DNA of 5,538 bases, from the NCBI GenBank assembly GCA_025450255.1, contig JANWHV010000141.1, positions 1-5,538 of the forward strand, read 5' to 3'. Position 1 is the stretch's first letter; each line of letters begins with the position of its first letter. Shown here one piece after another: positions 1 through 5,493 of the stretch. Under the pieces are notes generated by a model. That model saw only the letters and a program-made list of their open reading frames with translations, was not told the origin of the DNA and did not search any database. The position numbers were made by a program, and so were the translations under genes. The stretch comes from Chloroflexota bacterium (GTDB taxonomy: Bacteria > Chloroflexota > UBA5177 > JANWHV01).

Positions 1-96
1 GCGCGGGTTGATAAAGCTGTCCGACACGAGCCGATCCATCGCATCGCGTAACGTCACGAATTCATTCACCGGGCTCCAAATCGCGCGAATGGCCAT
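1..96 (-). CDS. hsp20: Hsp20/alpha-crystallin small heat-shock protein, N-terminal fragment (cut by window edge)
   Basis: Reading the minus strand from the ATG at 96-94 gives 32 codons open to the window edge. The peptide begins MAIRAIWSPVNEF and continues through TLRDAMDRLVSDSFINPR. The pattern of an aromatic/Pro pair near residue 7-9 followed by LRDAMDRL and a Ser/Phe patch is typical of bacterial Hsp20 N-termini, which precede the alpha-crystallin domain. That domain would lie outside the window. Hsp20 proteins are ATP-independent cytoplasmic holdases that bind unfolding proteins. The start is supported by an AAGGAGAGG Shine-Dalgarno site (109-101) four bases upstream and by a near-consensus promoter further out. 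The gene is transcribed away from the transporter genes. The family call rests only on the N-terminal signature, so another protein with a similar leader is possible but unlikely. Confidence 0.8.
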   Translation of the reverse strand, partial: MAIRAIWSPVNEFVTLRDAMDRLVSDSFINPR

Positions 97-100
97 CGGT

Positions 101-109
101 CCTCTCCTT
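101..109 (-). promoter_or_regulatory. Ribosome binding site of the hsp20 gene
   Basis: The minus strand reads AAGGAGAGG here, 4 nt before the ATG at 96-94. It is a strong Shine-Dalgarno match and fixes the start of the truncated Hsp20 frame. Confidence 0.75.
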
Positions 110-153
110 GAAACTACTTTTCTACGAACTACCGCCCGCCCTAACGGCCGGTT

Positions 154-169
154 GGCGATTGCAATCGCC
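154..169. promoter_or_regulatory. Perfect 16-bp palindrome in the hsp20 leader, candidate operator or leader hairpin
   Basis: GGCGATTGCAATCGCC is identical to its own reverse complement. It lies just inside the predicted hsp20 transcript, roughly +6 to +21 from the expected start near 175. It could bind a dimeric repressor that blocks the promoter. As RNA it can pair only with a second molecule or as a small-loop hairpin, so a DNA operator is the more natural reading. It does not match the CIRCE element (TTAGCACTC-N9-GAGTGCTAA) or the HspR HAIR element that I know. A near-copy of its core is at 338-354. The palindrome is seen directly; the operator role is inference. Confidence 0.45.
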
Positions 170-181
170 CCTTACACCCTC

Positions 182-210
182 ATTATAGCACCGTATGCAT
201 TAGACGTCAA
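182..210 (-). promoter_or_regulatory. Sigma-70-type promoter driving hsp20
   Basis: On the minus strand, TTGACG (210-205) and TATAAT (187-182) are separated by exactly 17 nt. This is one base from the ideal -35 and a perfect -10. The stretch just upstream of the -35 is AT-rich, unlike the surrounding GC-rich DNA. Transcription would start near 175, leaving a leader of about 80 nt before the Hsp20 ATG. It does not resemble the sigma-32 consensus, so heat induction, if present, would have to come from a repressor or from the leader RNA. Confidence 0.75.
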
Positions 211-337
211 TATATCTTAGCGAAGTACTATCAAGTATCGGCGCTGGCATGCATATTGTATTCGCCAGAGTAGTCTACGGCTTCTCGTTCACCGAATGAC
301 AACATGTGGCGCAGTGCGGTTAGCAATGTATCCCGCT

Positions 338-354
338 GATTGCCAATCGCCCCT
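338..354 (+). repeat. Near-copy of the hsp20-leader palindrome core
   Basis: GATTGCCAATCGCCCCT at 338-354 matches GATTGCAATCGCCCCT at 157-172 except for one inserted C, so 16 of 17 positions are shared in the same orientation. This copy keeps dyad symmetry as GATTG-C-CAATC. It ends 19 nt before the TTGACA of the candidate permease promoter. The pair could be two sites for one regulator controlling both divergent transcripts. The similarity is seen directly; a shared regulator is inference, and chance is possible. Confidence 0.35.
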
Positions 355-373
355 GGCGTGGCCGCTCGCACTC

Positions 374-404
374 TTGACAGGCGGGCTGCCGCGAATGGTA
401 CGAT
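374..404 (+). promoter_or_regulatory. Candidate sigma-70 promoter for the transporter operon
   Basis: A perfect TTGACA (374-379) is followed after 19 nt by TACGAT (399-404), a 4-of-6 match to TATAAT. The spacer is two bases longer than ideal, so the promoter would be weak or activator-dependent. It lies about 120 nt before the permease ATG at 527 and is the best forward promoter candidate I found in the divergent region. Confidence 0.4.
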
Positions 405-526
405 AACGCCACTTACCAGGCCGGCCCGCACCTGGGGCACACCAGTTCGCCATAGCCCACGGCGTACGTGGAACCATCGTGCACGCCGCTCAGGTGCGCG
501 TTCGTGTACCTGGAGACGGGGCAAGT

Positions 527-1459
527 ATGCTGCACGGAGAACTGACGGAGCCCTCACCGCTGACAGGGGCTTCCGACGCGGCCGCGCTGATCGACGAACG
601 GCTCTATTTTGAGGCCGCTCGTCGCCGCACTCTATGGTCAAAGATGCGGCGCGAGCCGCTGGCCCTGGTCTGCCTGGCCTTTGTCCTGCTGGTCTGCGTC
701 GCGGCCTTGCTGGCGCCCTGGATCGCGCCCCACGACCCAAACTTCGGCTATGACGCCGGCCTGGATGCCAACGGAGCGCCCGTGGGCAGTAGCGCGCAAT
801 TCCTCCTCGGCACCGACACCACTGGACGTGACGTGCTGAGCAGGCTGCTCTATGGGTCCCGCGTCTCGTTGACCGTCGGCGTGCTGGCTACGGCGCTCAC
901 GGTCGTTCTCGGCGTTGTCATTGGCGCCGTTTCCGGATACTTTGGCGGCTGGGCGGAAATAATCATGACCCGTCTGGTCGATATCATGCTCGCCTTTCCC
1001 GTGGTGCTGCTGGGACTCGCCGCTGCCGCGGTCTTCGCGCCCAGCCTGACTACGGCGATCGTGGTGATCGCCGCCACGCAATGGATGTACATGGCGCGCG
1101 TCGTGTATACCCAGGTCCAGACGCTGAAAGAGCTGGAGTTCGTGCAGGCCGCCAGGTCGGTGGGCTTGAGCGAGACCCGCATCCTGGTCCGCCATATAAC
1201 ACCGCATCTGTTGCCCCTGGTGATCGCCTATTCGACCCTGGGCATCGGCATCAGCATCCTGCTGGAGGCCACCCTCAGCTACCTGAACGCCGGTGTCCCC
1301 GCGCCAACCGCCAGTTGGGGCTCGATGATTGCCGGCGGCTTCACCAGCTATCGCGAGGACCCTGCTCTCGTCCTCTACCCCGGTATCGTTTTGACCCTGG
1401 TGGTGCTCGCGTTTACCCTGCTTGGCGACGGCCTGACCCGCGCGCTCGGAGGGCGTTAG
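527..1459 (+). CDS. DppC/OppC-type ABC transporter permease
   Basis: Inner-membrane permease of the peptide/nickel/opine ABC importer family, 310 aa with this start. The N-terminal OppC_N-like part covers about residues 25-80, with a first membrane span near 45-66 ending in LLAPWIAPHDP. The diagnostic motif LGTDTTGRDVLSRLLYGSR is at 94-112, and further spans fall near 112-137, 150-195, 231-252 and 284-300. The cytoplasmic EAA loop that docks the ATPase is at 205-230 (FVQAARSVGL, then HITPHLLP). LSYLNAGVPAPTASWGSMI (250-268) is the usual late DppC signature, with Asn where Gly is common. I chose ATG 527 because it follows GGAGACGGGG; an upstream GTG at 479 would add 16 residues without a clear Shine-Dalgarno site. 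The gene sits 3 nt before the DppB-type gene, with which it would form the heterodimeric channel. The C-terminus ends LGGR and lacks the common DPR tail. The substrate cannot be inferred. Confidence 0.93.
   Translation: MLHGELTEPSPLTGASDAAALIDERLYFEAARRRTLWSKMRREPLALVCLAFVLLVCVAALLAPWIAPHDPNFGYDAGLDANGAPVGSSAQFLLGTDTTGRDVLSRLLYGSRVSLTVGVLATALTVVLGVVIGAVSGYFGGWAEIIMTRLVDIMLAFPVVLLGLAAAAVFAPSLTTAIVVIAATQWMYMARVVYTQVQTLKELEFVQAARSVGLSETRILVRHITPHLLPLVIAYSTLGIGISILLEATLSYLNAGVPAPTASWGSMIAGGFTSYREDPALVLYPGIVLTLVVLAFTLLGDGLTRALGGR
1448..1453 (+). promoter_or_regulatory. Ribosome binding site of the DppB-type permease, inside the upstream gene
   Basis: GGAGGG lies within the last codons of the DppC-type gene, 9 nt before the ATG at 1463. 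It supports that start and indicates translational coupling of the two permeases. Confidence 0.7.
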
Positions 1460-1462
1460 CCG

Positions 1463-2389
1463 ATGATCGCGTACGTTGTACGCCGTCTGGGTTGGACTCT
1501 GGTGGTCCTGCTGGGGATCATGCTCCTGACCTTTGCCATGGTTTCGGCTATCCCGGGCGACCTCGCGGTCTACTATGCCGGGCCGCACGCGACGCCCCAA
1601 ATCCTGGCCGAGACACGCCATACACTTGGCCTGGATCGGCCAAAGCCGATCCAATTCTTGCACTACCTGTGGCTGACATTGCACGGCGATTTCGGTCATT
1701 CCGCCACGCTCGGCGAGCCGGTGACCCAGGCGCTGAAGGATCACATCCCCTATTCGGCGCTGCTCGCCGCGACGGTGATTCTGTTCGAAATGACCATCGC
1801 GTTCCTATTCGGCACCCTGGCGGCGCTCAAGGATCGCGGCCCCATGGACCGGACCGTGGCGTTCCTCGCCGCGTTGGGCGTGTCTCTACCAGGATTCTGG
1901 ATCGGCATCATGCTTATTTTCTTCGTCGGATTCAAATGGGGCATATTGCCGCTGGGCGGCTTCGACGATCCGCATTGGAAATACCTGATCCTCCCAGCGG
2001 CCACGCAGGGTGTGCCGTTCGGCTTCTGGTATGCGCGTATATTGAAGGTCAGCCTGCGCGAGACGCTCTATCACGACTACATCAGGACCGCCCGGAGCAA
2101 GGGAATCGTACGCTGGACGGTCGTTTTCCGCCACGCCCTCCCCAATGCCATTCTCCCAATCATCACCATCGCCGCCATGGACTTCGGCCAGCTACTGGGC
2201 GGCATCGTGGTGGTTGAGACCGTGTTCGCCTGGCCGGGAATCGGCCTGATGGCCTACCAGGCGTTGCAAAATCTTGACGTTCCCCTGGTCATGGGTACGG
2301 TGGTATTCACCGGCATCTGCATCGCGCTGCTGAATATTCTTGCCGATCTGCTCAAGGCCGCCATTGATCCGCGCATCCGGCTTGCCTGA
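1463..2389 (+). CDS. DppB/OppB-type ABC transporter permease
   Basis: Second inner-membrane permease of the same importer, 308 aa, the normal length for DppB. It opens with the classic MIAYVVRRLGWTLVVLLGI first span (about 9-29) followed by IPGDLA. Next comes the extracytoplasmic segment with LGLDRP and HGDFGHS (about 55-80), then spans near 97-120, 131-157, 230-255 and 272-298. The EAA loop is at 205-232 (DYIRTARSKGI, then FRHALPNAILP). ETVFAWPGIGLMAYQAL (252-268) and the C-terminal IDPRIRLA are near-consensus for DppB. It starts 3 nt after the DppC-type stop, so the two are co-transcribed and probably translationally coupled. Relative to dpp/opp operons the order is inverted (C before B). 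No DppD/DppF ATPase gene follows. Peptides, nickel, opines and other small solutes are all possible substrates for this family. Confidence 0.95.
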   Translation: MIAYVVRRLGWTLVVLLGIMLLTFAMVSAIPGDLAVYYAGPHATPQILAETRHTLGLDRPKPIQFLHYLWLTLHGDFGHSATLGEPVTQALKDHIPYSALLAATVILFEMTIAFLFGTLAALKDRGPMDRTVAFLAALGVSLPGFWIGIMLIFFVGFKWGILPLGGFDDPHWKYLILPAATQGVPFGFWYARILKVSLRETLYHDYIRTARSKGIVRWTVVFRHALPNAILPIITIAAMDFGQLLGGIVVVETVFAWPGIGLMAYQALQNLDVPLVMGTVVFTGICIALLNILADLLKAAIDPRIRLA

Positions 2390-2520
2390 AGGGAGGTGAG
2401 TAACGCGCTGCCCGCCGTTCACGGCTATTGCCGGCGGCGTGGCAAGCTGACCACCGTATAACACGGGAACCTTTATGTGAGCAAGATATATGGGTCATGT
2501 ACTCGTGGGAGGAAATCGTC
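2390..2520 (+). other. Intergenic gap between permease and binding-protein genes
   Basis: The 131-nt gap begins with AAGGGAGGTGAG immediately after the DppB stop, a strong Shine-Dalgarno-like sequence with no well-placed start codon. Short hairpins are possible at 2412-2437 (CCGCCG/CGGCGG, 14-nt loop) or 2414-2425 (GCCG-ttca-CGGC). Such elements often separate a binding-protein gene from its permeases and help set different expression levels, but that role is inference here. I find no good promoter: TATAAC at 2457-2462 lacks a -35 at proper spacing. Confidence 0.45.
2507..2513 (+). promoter_or_regulatory. Ribosome binding site that selects the TTG start of the binding protein
   Basis: GGGAGGA ends 7 nt before TTG 2521. 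No comparable site precedes the in-frame ATG at 2497 or the TTG at 2428. This site decides the start and yields a clean signal peptide. Confidence 0.7.
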
Positions 2521-4158
2521 TTGAATTATCGTTCTCGGAACATCCTGACATCCGGGCTGCTCGCCGCCGTCGTTCTTTGCGCGGCGGGCGCCGGCACACG
2601 CCTGGCCGCCCCTCAGGGGGCCGTCGCCGCCGATACGACCACGCTCCGCATCGGCTATACCACGACCCTGGGCACCTTCGATCCCGCGCAATCGTATACC
2701 GACGATTGGTGGCTGATGAACGGCACCGTATTCAATGGGCTATATCTTTTCGACCGCAACGGCAAGCCCCAGCTCAACATGGCGGCGGCGCCTCCAGTGG
2801 TGAGCGCGAATCGACTGACCTGGACGTTCAAGATCAATCCGAGCGTCCGGTTCAGCAACGGCACGCCCGTCACCGCGTCCGACTTTAAGTACGCGGTTCT
2901 GCGCACGCTGAATCCGCATCTCAAGCCCGCCGCGTCGTGGGCTCAGTCGTTTGACACCGTGTTCGCCGGAGCGGCGGATTATATTGCCGGCAAAGCAAAG
3001 GACGTTTCCGGCGTCCAGGTCGTCGACGCGCACACCATTCGCTATGTGCTGGCGTCGCCGTTCGATCTCCTACCTAACCTTCTGGCCACGACCTTCAATA
3101 GCCCGGTGCCCGCGGCGCTCTATGCCAGGGAGTCCGCGGACTATATACAGGCGCATCCCATTGGCGCCGGGCCGTACATGTTGCAATCCTGGCAGCGCGG
3201 CAGCCAGGCCGTCTTTGTGAAGAACCCGTATTACTTCCGCAAGGATAAACCGAAAATCGCCAAGATCATCGCCTACGAGCAGATGCCTTCAAACGTCATC
3301 ACCCTCAAGATCCAGAAGGGAGAGCTAGACGGCTTCGGCAACGATCAGGACATCGCGGCGCCCGACCTGCACGCCATTCAGAACGATCCGCACTATGCGA
3401 GCTATCTCACACAGGGCCAGCCGGTCGATACCGTGTTCCTGGACCTGAATACCAAGGTTGCCCCGCTCGACAATCTCAAGCTGCGCCAGGCGATCGCCAC
3501 GGCGATAAATCGGCAACGCCTGGTGAAGTTGCTCGGCGGCAACGCGATTGCCGCGTACCAGCTATTCATCCCGCTCGATCCGGAGTTCGACACAACGTTG
3601 GCCACGCAGTCCGTCTATCCCTACGACCCTGCCAAGGCACGGCAGCTTGTGAAAGACAGCGGCTACAATGGCCAGTCGATCACTCTGCTGTACGGTAACG
3701 ATCAGTCATACTTCGCGAACCAGGTCGCCGGTATCCAGCAGGCGTTACAGCAGGTCGGCATTAACGTGACCCTGCGCGGCGCCAGCGCCACGTCCGTGCT
3801 CGCGCTCGGCGGCCCCCTCACCGGCCACCAGGCATCGCTCGGTACCTGGAGCGTCGACTACCCGGACGGCTACGACATCTACGGCGGTGTGATGTCTTGC
3901 GGCTCCAACCAGGTGGGCGGCACAATCGCCGCGCACTATTGCGATCAGGCCGCCGATGATCTGTTCGACCAATCGACCGCCCTGCCCCTGGGAGCCACGC
4001 GTACGGACCTGCTCCGCAAAGCGCAGATCAAAAATCTGCAAGACGCCGCGCACATTCCGCTCGTGTTCATCAAGAGCATCGAGATCGTCTCGCCCAGGGT
4101 CAAGAACTTCTACTACGCGCCGACCTACGGCTGGCAGTTCCAGGACTATAGCCTCTAG
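2521..4158 (+). CDS. Family 5 extracellular solute-binding protein of the Dpp/Opp-type importer
   Basis: Substrate-capturing protein of the ABC importer, 545 aa from a TTG start, within the usual range for SBP_bac_5 proteins. Residues 1-36 form a signal peptide: a basic n-region (MNYRSRN), a hydrophobic core around 8-22, and a likely signal peptidase I site at AVA/AD (34-38). Cys20 is preceded by VVL rather than a small residue, so it is not a good lipobox. The mature part shows family signatures in order: IGYTTTLGTFDPAQ (44-57), FNGLYLFDRNGKP (71-83), LTWTFKINPSVRFSNGTPVT (99-118), ASDFKYAVLR (119-128), IGAGPYMLQSW (214-224), LKLRQAIATAINRQ (319-332), and a WSVDYPDGYD segment (443-452). C460 and C474 are placed to form a disulfide. 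An ATG at 2497 or TTG at 2428 would lengthen the N-terminus but would spoil the signal peptide and has no Shine-Dalgarno site. It follows both permeases, and its ligand is unknown. Confidence 0.92.
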   Translation: MNYRSRNILTSGLLAAVVLCAAGAGTRLAAPQGAVAADTTTLRIGYTTTLGTFDPAQSYTDDWWLMNGTVFNGLYLFDRNGKPQLNMAAAPPVVSANRLTWTFKINPSVRFSNGTPVTASDFKYAVLRTLNPHLKPAASWAQSFDTVFAGAADYIAGKAKDVSGVQVVDAHTIRYVLASPFDLLPNLLATTFNSPVPAALYARESADYIQAHPIGAGPYMLQSWQRGSQAVFVKNPYYFRKDKPKIAKIIAYEQMPSNVITLKIQKGELDGFGNDQDIAAPDLHAIQNDPHYASYLTQGQPVDTVFLDLNTKVAPLDNLKLRQAIATAINRQRLVKLLGGNAIAAYQLFIPLDPEFDTTLATQSVYPYDPAKARQLVKDSGYNGQSITLLYGNDQSYFANQVAGIQQALQQVGINVTLRGASATSVLALGGPLTGHQASLGTWSVDYPDGYDIYGGVMSCGSNQVGGTIAAHYCDQAADDLFDQSTALPLGATRTDLLRKAQIKNLQDAAHIPLVFIKSIEIVSPRVKNFYYAPTYGWQFQDYSL

Positions 4159-4180
4159 CCGATTCAAGGGGCAATCAGTT

Positions 4181-4259
4181 GCCAGGCGCTCGTGCGTGGC
4201 GCCGTGTTTCGGCGTGGACCGCAGTCCATGCCATCGCGCGCACCACCCGAGCGCCTGGC
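4181..4259. repeat. Nested inverted repeat: 12-bp outer stem enclosing a 9-bp hairpin
   Basis: GCCAGGCGCTCG (4181-4192) and CGAGCGCCTGGC (4248-4259) are perfect reverse complements 55 nt apart. Just inside, GTGG (4196-4199) can pair with CCAC (4243-4246). At the tip, GGCGTGGAC (4211-4219) pairs with GTCCATGCC (4224-4232), with one G-U pair, around a CGCA tetraloop. The result is a long rod able to form in RNA, or as a cruciform in DNA. No T-tract follows, so it is not a canonical intrinsic terminator. It may be an mRNA-stabilising or attenuating element between the binding-protein and oxygenase genes, or a small palindromic or miniature transposable element. The pairing is seen directly; function is unknown. 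Confidence 0.6.
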
Positions 4260-4345
4260 TCGGGAGACGGGCCGGGCGACCGTCCCATCGACACGGCGCA
4301 AATGTTCGTGGCACAATATACAGGTAACCGACATCCTTCTGAAGT

Positions 4346-4350
4346 GGAGA
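4346..4350 (+). promoter_or_regulatory. Ribosome binding site of the Rieske oxygenase
   Basis: GGAGA lies 6 nt before ATG 4357 and supports this start over the upstream in-frame GTG at 4192, which would add 55 residues that look non-coding. Confidence 0.65.
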
Positions 4351-4356
4351 CAGCAT

Positions 4357-5469
4357 ATGGTCACAGCCGCCCGCCCGACTACCGAACCGGTGAAGACGCT
4401 GCCAGGACGCTACTACTACGATCGAGGTCTGTTCGACCTGGAGCTGGAGCGGATCTTCTCGCGGAATTGGGTACACGTTGGGCGCGCGGACGCCATTCCA
4501 GATGCCGGCAATTATTTTCTCTCTACCGTGGGTACCGAGAACGTCATCGTGCTCCGCGATCGCAAGGGCGAAGTCAGGGCTTTCTTCAATATGTGCCGCC
4601 ATCGCGGCGCCCGCGTTTGTACGGAACAGGCCGGCACCCTGAAAGGCACCATCCAGTGCCGCTACCACGCCTGGACCTACGGTCTCGACGGCAAGCTGGT
4701 GGGCGCCCCTAACATGAAGGATGATCCCAACTTCGATCCCGCCGGTTACGGCCTCGCGCCCGTGGCGCTCGAAGTGTGGGAGGGCATGATCTGGGTCAAT
4801 ATCTCGGAAAATCCCGGCACGCTCAAGGACCAGATGGGTATGCCGTACGATCGCTACGAACGCTACCACGTAGGCGATCTGAAGATCGGCGGCACCGTCG
4901 TCTACGATGTGAAGGCGAACTGGAAGCTGATCGTGGAAAACTTCAACGAGTGCTGCCATTGCGCCATTGCCCATCCCGAGTTGAGCGCCCAGGTGCCGAG
5001 CTTTAAGGCCGGGGTGGTTTCAGGTTATTTGGGCGGCGGCGCCGATTTCGCCGCCGGCATCGAATCGTTGACCGTCAACGGTAAAACCAATCGTCCCTCG
5101 TTCAAGGGCCTGAGCGAGCAGGACCGGCATATTTACTATGGCATGACGCTCCGGCCAAATGTGTTCCTCAACCTGCATCCGGACTACTGTGTAATCCACC
5201 GCATGGTGCCGGTGGGGCCAGACCGCACCCATATCACCTGTGATTGGCTGTTCGAGCCGGAGACGATGGCGCGGCCCGATTTCGATCCGTCCGACGCCGT
5301 GCAATTCTGGGACCTGGTAAACCGTCAGGATTGGGACATTTGCCAGATCACCCAGGAAGGCGTCACCAGCAAGCTCTATCGCGACGGCGGCATCTACGCT
5401 CCCCTGGAGGCGCACATCCGCGTCTTCAACGACTGGGTGTTGGAGCAGCTCGGCCACACGCAGTTCTAA
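4357..5469 (+). CDS. Rieske [2Fe-2S] non-heme iron oxygenase, alpha (catalytic) subunit
   Basis: Soluble ring-hydroxylating-type oxygenase, 370 aa and complete. The N-terminal Rieske domain (about 38-145) binds a [2Fe-2S] cluster through C80-x-H82 and C101-x2-H104, followed by AWTYGLDGKLVGAPNM (105-120). The C-terminal catalytic domain contains NWKLIVENFNECCHC (188-202) and AHPEL (205-209). H201 and H206 are the mononuclear-iron histidines, and D325 in RQDWDIC (323-329) is the likely third ligand. The residue bridging the two metal sites is Glu198, where naphthalene-dioxygenase-type enzymes have Asp. Glutamate here is known from the quaternary-ammonium oxygenases (GbcA glycine betaine, CntA carnitine). 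The rest (LHPDYCVIHRM at 273-283, FDPSDAVQFWDL at 309-320) is typical of the broad 'aromatic ring-hydroxylating oxygenase alpha' group, most members of which have no proven substrate. Such enzymes take electrons from a ferredoxin or flavin reductase, and none is encoded here. It lies 198 nt after the binding-protein gene, either in the same operon or with its own promoter. Confidence 0.93.
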   Translation: MVTAARPTTEPVKTLPGRYYYDRGLFDLELERIFSRNWVHVGRADAIPDAGNYFLSTVGTENVIVLRDRKGEVRAFFNMCRHRGARVCTEQAGTLKGTIQCRYHAWTYGLDGKLVGAPNMKDDPNFDPAGYGLAPVALEVWEGMIWVNISENPGTLKDQMGMPYDRYERYHVGDLKIGGTVVYDVKANWKLIVENFNECCHCAIAHPELSAQVPSFKAGVVSGYLGGGADFAAGIESLTVNGKTNRPSFKGLSEQDRHIYYGMTLRPNVFLNLHPDYCVIHRMVPVGPDRTHITCDWLFEPETMARPDFDPSDAVQFWDLVNRQDWDICQITQEGVTSKLYRDGGIYAPLEAHIRVFNDWVLEQLGHTQF

Positions 5470-5493
5470 CTCCTCCATATCACATCGCGGATT

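Larger units (their letters stand above)
97..526. other. Divergent intergenic region between hsp20 and the transporter operon
   Basis: These 430 bases lie between two genes that point away from each other. The left part holds the hsp20 leader, palindrome and promoter; the right part holds a candidate forward promoter at 374-404 and the leader of the permease operon. The stretch 181-300 is noticeably more AT-rich than the flanks, as expected for promoter DNA. I see no convincing gene: the open frames crossing it lack ribosome binding sites and recognisable protein features. Between about 230 and 337 I find nothing beyond short imperfect repeats. Confidence 0.7.
4159..4356 (+). other. Structured intergenic region upstream of the oxygenase
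   Basis: The 198 nt between the binding-protein stop and the oxygenase ATG contain the nested inverted repeat at 4181-4259 and a further small hairpin at 4266-4284 (GACGG, 9-nt loop, CCGTC). The reading frame stays open back to a GTG at 4192, but that extension is Arg/Pro-rich, overlaps the inverted repeat and shows no Rieske features, so I treat the region as non-coding. TATACA at 4317-4322 could be a -10 element but has no convincing -35. Confidence 0.6.

Noticed and set aside
479..526. GTG 479 as start of the DppC-type permease
   Set aside because: No Shine-Dalgarno site upstream, and the extra 16 residues add nothing recognisable. ATG 527 has purine-rich GGAGACGGGG ahead of it.
638..1744. 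Long minus-strand open frame (368 codons) overlapping both permeases
   Set aside because: It is antisense to two clear permease genes, its product is Gln/Asp/Gly/Arg-rich with no recognisable domain, and such open frames are common opposite GC-rich genes.
1081..2217. Plus-strand open frame of 378 codons in another frame over the permeases
   Set aside because: Out-of-frame shadow rich in Arg/Pro/Gly, while the overlapping frames carry complete DppC and DppB motifs.
2466..2496. ECF-sigma promoter suggested by GGAACC and a downstream GTC before the binding-protein gene
   Set aside because: The distance from GGAAC to GTC is 23 nt, too long for the usual spacing of about 16-17.
4309..4324. Sigma-54 promoter suggested by TGGCAC upstream of the oxygenase
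   Set aside because: The -24-like TGGCAC is present, but the required GC at the -12 position is missing (ACAGG instead of TTGCA-like).
4192..4356. N-terminal extension of the oxygenase from GTG 4192
   Set aside because: The extension is Arg/Pro-rich, overlaps the inverted repeat, and has no counterpart in Rieske alpha subunits. ATG 4357 has a good ribosome binding site.
3745..4974. Minus-strand open frame of 409 codons across the binding-protein and oxygenase genes
   Set aside because: It spans two well-supported genes and their non-coding gap, and its translation mirrors the codon bias of the sense strand. No domain is visible.
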